Of a DNA stretch of 64,000 nucleotides, positions 57,593 to 64,000 are shown one piece after another. The translations under genes and the position numbers were made by a program. The notes beneath the pieces were generated by a model. The model was given only the letters and a program-made list of their open reading frames with translations. It was not told where the DNA came from and did no database searches. The stretch is from NCBI RefSeq assembly GCF_023195515.1, contig NZ_JALPKR020000002.1:744001-808000 (forward strand), given 5' to 3'. This DNA is from Variovorax sp. S12S4. Its GTDB lineage: Bacteria; Pseudomonadota; Gammaproteobacteria; Burkholderiales; Burkholderiaceae_C. The stretch's first letter is position 1; the number at the start of each line of letters is the position of its first letter.

Positions 57593-58201
57593 TCAAAACC
57601 AGCGTTCGCGCATCAGCGCGAGCATGGCCTTTGCCGCCTGGCCGCGGTGGCTGTTGGCGTTTTTTACCTCGGGCGGCAGTTGGGCAAAGGTTTTGCCAAA
57701 GCTGGGCAGGTACATGACGGGGTCGAACCCGAAGCCGTTGTCGCCAATGGGCGCCCGGGTTATTTCGCCGACCACGCGGCCTACGGCGATGAGGGGCTCG
57801 GGGTCGTCGTGGCCGCGCAGCGCAACCAGGGTGCTGACGAGCGCGGCGCGGCGGTTGGCTACGCCGTTCAGCTGCTCGAGCAAGGCTTTCACGTTGTTGG
57901 CATCGCCCTTGGCATAGCCGAACTGGGTGGCATAAAACGCGGTGTCGACGCCGGGCAGGCCGCCGAATGCATCGACGCAAAGGCCGGCGTCGTCTGCAAT
58001 GGCGGGCAGGCCGGTGGCGGCGCTGGCATGGCGCGCCTTGGCCAGGGCGTTTTCAACAAAGGTGCGAAACGGCTCTTCGGCCTCGCCCACGCCCAGTGCC
58101 GATTGGGGCACGAGCGTGACGGACAGCTCCGCAAACAGTTGCTGAAGCTCGGCAAGCTTGCCGGCGTTGTTTGATGCCAAAACCAGTTGCATTGCCGCCA
58201 T
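57593..58201 (-). CDS. rdgB: XTP/dITP diphosphatase RdgB
   Basis: 202 residues. It cleans the nucleotide pool of ITP, dITP and XTP. The start LVLASNNAGKLAELQQLF has the Ser-x-Asn-x-x-Lys motif, GLPAIADDAGLCVDAFGGLPG holds the metal aspartates, and GDNGFGFDPVMYLP and SHRGQAAKAM complete the family. Normal length. It starts 4 bases before the stop region of rph and lies in an operon with rph and hemW. Confidence 0.97.
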   Translation of the reverse strand: MAAMQLVLASNNAGKLAELQQLFAELSVTLVPQSALGVGEAEEPFRTFVENALAKARHASAATGLPAIADDAGLCVDAFGGLPGVDTAFYATQFGYAKGDANNVKALLEQLNGVANRRAALVSTLVALRGHDDPEPLIAVGRVVGEITRAPIGDNGFGFDPVMYLPSFGKTFAQLPPEVKNANSHRGQAAKAMLALMRERWF

Positions 58202-58204
58202 TGC

Positions 58205-58936
58205 TTATTTGGCGAGCAAAACCTGCTGCTGCATGACAATGAGTTCGCCAATGCCCTTTTCGGCCAGGCCGAGCAGGATGTTCATCTCGTCGCGCGAAAA
58301 CGCCGCGCCTTCGGCGGTGCCCTGCACTTCAACAAAATGGCCGGCGCCGGTCATCACCACGTTCATGTCGGTGTCGCAGGCGGAGTCTTCGGTGTATTCC
58401 AGGTCGAGCAGCGGCGTGCCGCCGACGATGCCGACCGAAATGGCGGCCACGTGGCCTCGGATGGGCGTTGCGGGAATGGTGCCGGCGGCCAGCAGCTTGT
58501 TGACGGCGTCTTGCGCGGCGACGAATGCGCCGGTAATGGCCGCGGTGCGGGTGCCGCCGTCGGCCTGCAGCACGTCGCAGTCGAGGTGAATGGTGCGCTC
58601 GCCCAGGGCGGCCAAGTCGAACACGGCGCGCATCGAGCGGCCGATAAGGCGCTGGATTTCTTGCGTGCGGCCGGTCTGCTTGCCCTTGGCGGCTTCGCGG
58701 CTGCTGCGGGTGTGGGTGGCGCGGGGCAGCATGCCGTATTCGGCGGTAACCCAGCCTTCGCCGCTGCCCTTTTTGTGCGGGGGCACGCGCTCTTCGACCG
58801 AGGCGGTGCACAGCACGCGGGTTTGGCCGAATTCGATGAGCACCGAGCCTTCAGCGTGAATGGTGAAGCCGCGGGTCATGCGAACGGGGCGCAGCTGGTC
58901 GGCGGCACGGCCGCCGCTTCGTGTGAAAGCAGTCAT
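58205..58936 (-). CDS. rph: Ribonuclease PH
   Basis: 243 residues of a phosphorolytic 3' exoribonuclease that trims tRNA precursors. The RNase PH start [58 protein letters not shown] and [19 protein letters not shown] are present. Length is close to the usual 238. It lies between the PP2C gene and rdgB on the minus strand, the common Burkholderiales order. Confidence 0.98.
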   Translation of the reverse strand: MTAFTRSGGRAADQLRPVRMTRGFTIHAEGSVLIEFGQTRVLCTASVEERVPPHKKGSGEGWVTAEYGMLPRATHTRSSREAAKGKQTGRTQEIQRLIGRSMRAVFDLAALGERTIHLDCDVLQADGGTRTAAITGAFVAAQDAVNKLLAAGTIPATPIRGHVAAISVGIVGGTPLLDLEYTEDSACDTDMNVVMTGAGHFVEVQGTAEGAAFSRDEMNILLGLAEKGIGELIVMQQQVLLAK

Positions 58937-58998
58937 TTTTTAGAGGTATGTAAGAAACAAAAGCGGAGGCAGCTCCGCAAGCCGAAGCAGCCCGAATA

Positions 58999-59904
58999 TC
59001 AGATCTTCTTGGCGGCAGAACGGCGAATGGCTTCGTTGATTTCGGCAATGGAGCGCTCGATGGCGTCTTCGTCCATGTCGTCGATCTCGCCGTCGGAGGG
59101 CATGCCGGCCTGGATGGTGGAGGCAAACACGCCGTCGTCGATGGTTTCGGTCGAAACGCCGCGGTCTTCGCGCTTTGAATCGGACATTTCCCATTCGAGC
59201 GCGATGAGCGTGACGTTGTCGCTGTGGGCGCCGCCCTTGCGAAGCGCCATTTCGGCCAGGTCTGGCGCAGCATCGGACACGGGCTTGTCGGAAGACAGGG
59301 TGTGCACGATGACGGCGTCGTCGAGCACGCCCCACACGCCGTCGGAGCACAGCATGATGCGGTCGCCGCGCTGCAGTTGCAACGGGGCAGAAATATCGAA
59401 CAGCGGCGTGGTAGGCGAACCCAGGCAGGTGAGCAGCAGGTTGCGGTTGACGGGCATGTCGGAGCCGTGGGGGCGCGGGCGCTCGGCATGCGAATGGTCG
59501 CGCGTGCGGGTGAGCAGGCGGCCGTCGCGCACCACGTAAAGGCGCGAGTCGCCGCAATGCATCCAGGTGGCGGTGGTGCCCTGGAGCACGGCCGCAACCA
59601 CGGTGGTGCGGGGCGTGTCGAGCATGGCCTTGTTGCTGGCGTACCGCATGATCTGCTGGTGCGCCGCCATGGCCGATTCCGCCAAGAAGGCCTTCACGTC
59701 CTTGACCGTTGGGCGGGCTTCGCGCTGGTACAGCGCCGCAATGGTCTGCAATGCGAGCTGGGCCGCAACCTCGCCCTCGGGGTGGCCGCCCATGCCGTCG
59801 GCCAGCACAAACAGGCCGGACTCCCGCGTGTAGCAATAGCCCATGCGGTCTTCGTTCTTGAGGCGGCCGCCTTTGCGGCTGACCTGGAATACCGAGAATT
59901 TCAT
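58999..59904 (-). CDS. PP2C-family Ser/Thr protein phosphatase
   Basis: 301 residues from ATG 59904 (MKFSVFQVSRKGGR). PP2C metal motifs are NEDRMGYC, LADGMGGHPEGEVAAQ, CGDSRLYVVRDGRL and SDGVWGVLDD, then GAHSDNVTLIALE. A C-terminal acidic tail follows. It probably removes phosphate from substrates of the kinase just upstream, whose stop it overlaps by four bases. No regulatory domain is fused. Confidence 0.95.
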   Translation of the reverse strand: MKFSVFQVSRKGGRLKNEDRMGYCYTRESGLFVLADGMGGHPEGEVAAQLALQTIAALYQREARPTVKDVKAFLAESAMAAHQQIMRYASNKAMLDTPRTTVVAAVLQGTTATWMHCGDSRLYVVRDGRLLTRTRDHSHAERPRPHGSDMPVNRNLLLTCLGSPTTPLFDISAPLQLQRGDRIMLCSDGVWGVLDDAVIVHTLSSDKPVSDAAPDLAEMALRKGGAHSDNVTLIALEWEMSDSKREDRGVSTETIDDGVFASTIQAGMPSDGEIDDMDEDAIERSIAEINEAIRRSAAKKI

Positions 59905-60908
59905 GCCGGACGGGTGGTAGGTGCCGCGGCCCTGGGCAGGGCCTTCTTGTCGAAGGAGCGGATGTTGTCGAATGAAAGCCGCACCTTCTCGCCGACGGTG
60001 AGCTTGGTGTAGCGCCGCTCGCCTTCGCGGCTGAGTTCTTTTTGCAGCGCAAAGACCGACTGCGGGCGGGAAAGCGGGTCGAGCGACATGCACCATTCAA
60101 CCACTTCGATGAGGTTGTCGGAGTACACGCCGCGCAGGCGCGACAGCGACAGGCTGAGCCGGTCTTTCTCGATGCGGCGCGGCGCGTCGTTGGGCGGGTA
60201 GCCCTGCATGCAGGCGTAGATGCAGGCGCCAATGGCGTAGATGTCGGTCCAGGGGCCCATGGACGAGTCGCGCCGGTACATCTCGGGGGCGGCAAAGCCG
60301 GGGGTGTACATGGGGCGGATGAAAATGCCCTCTTTGCTGAGCACTTCGCGTGCGGCACCAAAGTCGATCAGCACGGCGCGGTCTTCGTCGGTAACAAAGA
60401 TGTTGGCGGGCTTGATGTCCAGGTGGAGCATCTTGTACTGGTGCACGATGCGAAGGCCGCGCAGAATTTCATCGAAAAGCGAGCGGATGGTCGATTCGCG
60501 GAAGACCTTGGGCCGTTTCAGGTCGCGCGCGGTCACCACAAAGTCCTGCAGGGTGGCGCCCTCCAGGTAGTTCATGACCATGTAGACGGTTTCGTTCTCT
60601 CTAAAGAAGTTGAGAACGCTGACCACCGAGGCATGCGAGATTTGCGCGAGCGAGCGGCCTTCTTCGAAAAAGCTCTTCAGGCCGAGCCGGTAGAGGGAGA
60701 GCTTTTCGGGCGCGACCTCGGGCGTGAGCTCGCCGGGCCCGCGAGTTGCCAGCGAGGAAGGCAGGTATTCCTTGATGGCAACCTGCTGTCCGCTGGGGTC
60801 GATGGCGAGATAGACGACGCCAAACCCGCCTGCTGAAAGCCGGCGAACGATGCGGTAACCGCCAATGACCGTATCGGGCAGCAGGGGCGAAGGCTTGACC
60901 TTTGACAT
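59901..60908 (-). CDS. Ser/Thr protein kinase (Hanks-type), partner of the PP2C phosphatase
   Basis: 335 residues from ATG 60908. Glycine loop SAGGFGVVY (about 28-36), ATP-lysine in VAIKEYLP, catalytic loop HLDIKPANI with Leu in place of the usual Arg (HLD instead of HRD), metal motif DFG and APEMYRR are visible, so the catalytic aspartate and metal site are intact. A short C-terminal region ends without a sensor domain. It is soluble. With the adjacent phosphatase it forms a reversible signalling pair; its substrate is unknown. It is divergent from yicC. Confidence 0.93.
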   Translation of the reverse strand: MSKVKPSPLLPDTVIGGYRIVRRLSAGGFGVVYLAIDPSGQQVAIKEYLPSSLATRGPGELTPEVAPEKLSLYRLGLKSFFEEGRSLAQISHASVVSVLNFFRENETVYMVMNYLEGATLQDFVVTARDLKRPKVFRESTIRSLFDEILRGLRIVHQYKMLHLDIKPANIFVTDEDRAVLIDFGAAREVLSKEGIFIRPMYTPGFAAPEMYRRDSSMGPWTDIYAIGACIYACMQGYPPNDAPRRIEKDRLSLSLSRLRGVYSDNLIEVVEWCMSLDPLSRPQSVFALQKELSREGERRYTKLTVGEKVRLSFDNIRSFDKKALPRAAAPTTRPA

Positions 60909-60999
60909 AATCCGGGAGTTTCGCCCGAAGGCGATGGTGCGGCAAGCGAACGCCATGCCGACGCCTCGGTGCATACAGCAAAAACCACAGTGAGGCGCA

Positions 61000-61914
61000 A
61001 TGCCAGTTTACAGCATGACCGGCTATGCCAGTGGCCAGAACGGCCCCGTTGGCAGCCACTCCGAAGCCGAAGCACGGCCTACCGCCGCAGGCCGACTCGG
61101 GGTCGAAATACGCTCGGTCAACAGCCGCTTTCTCGACCTCACCTTCAAACTGCCTGAAGAACTGCGCCAGCATGAAACCGCGCTGCGCGAGCTGCTCACG
61201 GGCAAGCTGAAGCGCGGCAAGGTCGAAGTGCGGGCCGCCATCGAAAACACGGCCCAGGGCGGCATTGCCGAGCCCTCGGTCAAGCTGCTGCAGCGCCTGA
61301 ACGGCGTGCAAGACGGCATCAAGGCCTGGCTGCCCGGCGCCCGCGAACTGAGCGTGGCCGACGTCTTGCGGCTGGCCGGCGGCGACGGCACCACCCGCGG
61401 CGACTGGGGCAGCGACCTGCTCGACGTGGCCGGCAAGGCGCTGGAAGCGCTGATGTCCGCCCGCCAGCGCGAAGGCGCGCGGCTCGCCAAGATGCTGGAA
61501 GCGCACCTGGCCCAGCTGCGTACGCTGGTCGAACAGGCCGGCCCGCTGATTCCTCAACTGGTCGAGCAGCAGCGCGCGCGCTTCCTGGAACGCTGGCAAG
61601 AGGCCATGGGCCTGACGGGCGGCACCCTGCCCGAGGCCGCGCAAGACCGGGCGCTGAACGAGGCGACGGCTTTTGCGATTCGCATCGACGTGGCGGAAGA
61701 GCTCACGCGCCTCAATTCGCACCTGGACGAGATCGAGCGGCTGCTCAAGAAGGGCGGCGAAATCGGCAAGCGGCTGGACTTCTTGATCCAGGAACTGCAC
61801 CGCGAGGCCAATACACTGGGCTCCAAGTCCGCAGCGCTGGAGCTCACCCGCATCGGCGTGGACATGAAGGTGCTGATCGAGCAGATGCGCGAACAGGTAC
61901 AAAACATCGAATGA
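61000..61914 (+). CDS. yicC: YicC-family endoribonuclease / stress protein
   Basis: 304 residues. [38 protein letters not shown] [14 protein letters not shown] and the C-terminal DUF1732 region [20 protein letters not shown] are the family pattern. YicC proteins are recently recognised ribonucleases that act in RNA decay. A GAGGCGCA-type site precedes the ATG. The gmk ATG overlaps its stop by four bases. It is divergent from the kinase gene over 91 bases, which should hold both promoters. Confidence 0.95.
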   Translation: MPVYSMTGYASGQNGPVGSHSEAEARPTAAGRLGVEIRSVNSRFLDLTFKLPEELRQHETALRELLTGKLKRGKVEVRAAIENTAQGGIAEPSVKLLQRLNGVQDGIKAWLPGARELSVADVLRLAGGDGTTRGDWGSDLLDVAGKALEALMSARQREGARLAKMLEAHLAQLRTLVEQAGPLIPQLVEQQRARFLERWQEAMGLTGGTLPEAAQDRALNEATAFAIRIDVAEELTRLNSHLDEIERLLKKGGEIGKRLDFLIQELHREANTLGSKSAALELTRIGVDMKVLIEQMREQVQNIE

Positions 61915-62543
61915 GCGAGCGTATGGACTATCCGGGCAACATTTTTGTGGTGGCGGCACCCAGCGGTGCCGGCAAATCGAGCCTGGTCAAAGCGCTCATG
62001 GAGCTGGACACGGCCGTTCAGCCCTCGGTTTCGCACACCACCCGGCCACCGCGCGGGCAAGAAAAGCACGGCCGGGAGTACTTTTTCACCTCGCCGTCGG
62101 AGTTCGACGCCATGATTGCCGCGGACGGCTTTGTGGAATGGGCCCACGTGCACGGGCACCGGTATGGCACCTCCAAAAAGGCCATTGAAGAGCGAATTGC
62201 CCAGGGGGCGGACGTTATTCTGGAAATCGACTTCCAGGGCGCGATCCAGATTCGCAAGACCTTTGCCAACGCGGTCATGATTTTCATCTTGCCGCCAAGC
62301 TGGGAAGAACTCCGCTCCCGGCTGGAACGGCGCGGCGAAGACAGCGCCGCCGTCATCGAGCTGCGGCTCAAGAATGCCGCCGAAGAGATGGCCCGGGCGG
62401 GGGAATTCGACTTCGTTATAATCAACGAGTTATTTGAGCGCGCGCTTTTCGATCTCAAGGCGATCGTCCACGCTCAGCGGCTTCGGTACTCTGCACAACG
62501 CCGCGCACGTGCCGACACATTTGCCGCACTGAACATCCCCTGA
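61911..62543 (+). CDS. gmk: Guanylate kinase
   Basis: 210 residues (start [10 protein letters not shown] at 61911; ATG at 61923 is an alternative). It phosphorylates GMP to GDP. P-loop [14 protein letters not shown] (about 15-28), [21 protein letters not shown] for GMP binding, and [14 protein letters not shown] are intact. It overlaps yicC by four bases. rpoZ follows after 31 bases, and spoT next; this yicC-gmk-rpoZ-spoT order is conserved and ties nucleotide level to the stringent response. Confidence 0.98.
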   Translation: MSERMDYPGNIFVVAAPSGAGKSSLVKALMELDTAVQPSVSHTTRPPRGQEKHGREYFFTSPSEFDAMIAADGFVEWAHVHGHRYGTSKKAIEERIAQGADVILEIDFQGAIQIRKTFANAVMIFILPPSWEELRSRLERRGEDSAAVIELRLKNAAEEMARAGEFDFVIINELFERALFDLKAIVHAQRLRYSAQRRARADTFAALNIP

Positions 62544-62574
62544 TTTCCTGCTCACTGACCGAAAGATTCTCATC

Positions 62575-62778
62575 ATGGCCCGCATCACCGTCGAAGATTG
62601 TCTGCTTCAGATCCCCAACCGCTTCCAGCTGGTTCTGGCCGCCACCTACCGTGCGCGCATGCTGAGCCAAGGCCATGCGCCCAAGATCGAGAGCAAGAAC
62701 AAGCCCGCCGTGACCGCCCTGCGCGAGATCGCCGAAGGCAAGATCGGCATCGAAATGCTCAAGAAGGTGCCGGGCTGA
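62575..62778 (+). CDS. rpoZ: RNA polymerase omega subunit
   Basis: 67 residues. [31 protein letters not shown] [30 protein letters not shown], normal length. Omega helps assemble RNA polymerase and takes part in ppGpp binding. It is followed by an intrinsic terminator and then by spoT. Confidence 0.98.
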   Translation: MARITVEDCLLQIPNRFQLVLAATYRARMLSQGHAPKIESKNKPAVTALREIAEGKIGIEMLKKVPG

Positions 62779-62803
62779 TCTGACGCACCCCTGCAACGAA
62801 AAG

Positions 62804-62827
62804 GCACCGCAAAGCGGTGCTTTTTTT
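62804..62827 (+). terminator. Rho-independent terminator after rpoZ
   Basis: GCACCGC (62804-62810), loop AAA, GCGGTGC (62814-62820), then seven T (62821-62827). A perfect 7-base stem with a U tract placed 26 bases after the rpoZ stop. It should end the yicC-gmk-rpoZ message before spoT, though readthrough could still supply spoT. Confidence 0.93.
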
Positions 62828-62871
62828 ACGTCTGGACGCGTCCATACAGCGGTCACGCTAAAGTGGTAGCC

Positions 62872-64000
62872 ATGAGTGCGGTTGCCAAACATCAGTCCCA
62901 TGCCCCTTCGGGCATGCCAAAGCCGAGCCCGGCGGCGCTGAATGCGGCCGCCGCAAGCTTTGCCGCGCTGACGGCCAGGCTCGATTACCTGAGCCCCGAG
63001 GACACCGAGCTGGTCCGCCGCGCCTACCGCTTTGCCGACGAGGCCCACCTGGGCCAGCTGCGCAACAGCGGCGAGCCCTACATTACGCACCCGATTGCCG
63101 TGGCGGCGCAATGTGCCGAATGGAAGCTCGACGCGCAGGCCCTGATGGCCGCCCTGCTGCACGACGCCATCGAAGATTGCGGCGTTACCAAGCCGGAGCT
63201 GATCGAACGCTTTGGCGCCCCAGTCGCCGAACTGGTCGACGGGCTCACCAAGCTGGACAAGCTGCAGTTCAACACGCGCGAAGAAAACCAGGCCGAATCG
63301 TTCCGCAAGATGCTGCTGGCCATGGCGCGCGACGTGCGCGTCATCCTGGTGAAGCTGGCCGATCGCACGCACAACATGCGCACGCTGGACGATGCGCCGC
63401 GCGAGAAATGGGCCCGCATTTCGCGCGAAACGCTCGAGATCTACGCGCCCATCGCCCACCGGCTCGGGCTGAACCAGACTTATCGCGAGCTGCAGGAGCT
63501 GTCGTTTCGCCACCTGAAGCCCTGGCGCTACGCCACGTTGTCCAAGGCCGTGGCCAAGGCGCGGGGCCGACGGCGCGATTTGATCCAGAAGGTGCAGAAA
63601 GAGGTCGAAACCGCTTTCTCGGCCGCCGGCATGACGCTGCGGATTGCTGGGCGCGAGAAAACGCTCTATTCCATCTACCGCAAGATGGAAGAAAAGCACC
63701 TGAGCTTTGCCCAGGTGACCGACATCTACGGTTTTCGGCTGATCGTGCCGAACGTGATCGCCTGCTACACGGGCCTGGGCATCCTGCACCAGATGTACAA
63801 GCCGCTGCCGGGCAAGTTCAAGGACCACATCGCCATTGCCAAGCTCAACGGCTACCAGTCGCTGCACACCACCCTGGTGGGCCCGGCCGGTGTGAACGTG
63901 GAGTTTCAGCTGCGCACGGAGGCCATGCACGTGGTGGCCGAATCCGGCGTGGCGGCGCATTGGCTCTACAAGGCCGCGGAGCCGAATGCGGCAAGCAACG
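62872..64000 (+). CDS. spoT: Bifunctional (p)ppGpp synthetase/hydrolase SpoT/RelA, 3' end missing
   Basis: 376 codons are present before the window ends. The hydrolase domain has HPIAVA, the HD motif LLHDAIEDCG (about residues 100-109) and LVKLADRTHNMRTL. The synthetase domain begins with REKTLYSIYRKMEEK and FRLIV (DIYGFRLIV), and YQSLHTTLVG follows. An intact HD site points to a bifunctional SpoT-type enzyme and not a synthetase-only RelA. The start is ATG 62872 (MSAVAKHQ). The TGS, helical and ACT domains lie outside. Confidence 0.96.
   Translation, partial: MSAVAKHQSHAPSGMPKPSPAALNAAAASFAALTARLDYLSPEDTELVRRAYRFADEAHLGQLRNSGEPYITHPIAVAAQCAEWKLDAQALMAALLHDAIEDCGVTKPELIERFGAPVAELVDGLTKLDKLQFNTREENQAESFRKMLLAMARDVRVILVKLADRTHNMRTLDDAPREKWARISRETLEIYAPIAHRLGLNQTYRELQELSFRHLKPWRYATLSKAVAKARGRRRDLIQKVQKEVETAFSAAGMTLRIAGREKTLYSIYRKMEEKHLSFAQVTDIYGFRLIVPNVIACYTGLGILHQMYKPLPGKFKDHIAIAKLNGYQSLHTTLVGPAGVNVEFQLRTEAMHVVAESGVAAHWLYKAAEPNAASN

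Overview
The window is a 64-kb piece of a GC-rich betaproteobacterial chromosome, most likely family Comamonadaceae and close to Variovorax. The reasons are the gene order (ispB end, tRNA-Pro, pilB-pilC-pilD-coaE-zapD-yacG facing secA-argJ-ATPase-mutT), the Bug-type solute-binding proteins, and the hemW-rdgB-rph-PP2C-kinase / yicC-gmk-rpoZ-spoT block. The genus is inferred from gene content and order only.

Layout. 1-16.5 kb: housekeeping and type IV pilus assembly. An MBOAT O-acetyltransferase and an SGNH-like partner sit between coaE and zapD, and an OafA-like acyltransferase lies at the convergent end. 16.5-20.5 kb: a threonine-synthase-like PLP enzyme with a Bug protein, a divergent LysR regulator behind three inverted repeats, and a beta-barrel protein. 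20.6-30.7 kb: a nitrogen block. A LuxR-type response regulator and a 1213-residue protein, which fuses an NCS1 nucleobase-type transporter to a hybrid histidine kinase, are divergent from ureA-ureJ-ureB-ureC-ureE-ureF-ureG. A near-consensus sigma-54 promoter precedes ureA; ureD is absent from the cluster. 30.8-36.4 kb: stress and envelope genes (PPOX-like, UspA, GlsB-like, AsmA, HU, L,D-transpeptidase). 36.5-42.5 kb: a BcsA-like polysaccharide operon (HlyD adaptor, periplasmic helical protein, glycosyltransferase with a PilZ-like domain, NodT-type outer-membrane factor). 43.4-47.8 kb: an acyl-CoA cluster (enoyl-CoA hydratase, CaiB/BaiF CoA-transferase, Bug protein, LysR).

48.2-56.2 kb is an accessory island of different character ending at the 3' end of tRNA-Ser(UGA). 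It holds a DUF2958 protein, an XRE regulator, a putative AbiC-type abortive-infection protein, several unknown small genes, two tyrosine-recombinase remnants in the same orientation, and between those remnants a three-gene set: unknown protein, XRE plus ImmA/IrrE protease, and Ser/Thr kinase. That set is the best candidate here for an undescribed defence or regulatory system. 56.3-64 kb returns to the conserved core.

At least nine genes carry one frame-breaking lesion each (coaE, zapD, ureF, a threonine-synthase-like gene, an outer-membrane factor, two unknown genes by single-base shifts; an acyltransferase and a Bug gene by in-frame stops replacing an expected Trp). Several shifts lie in C or G runs and one hits essential coaE, so sequencing error is the leading explanation for many. 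These genes are given over their full extent and marked as disrupted.
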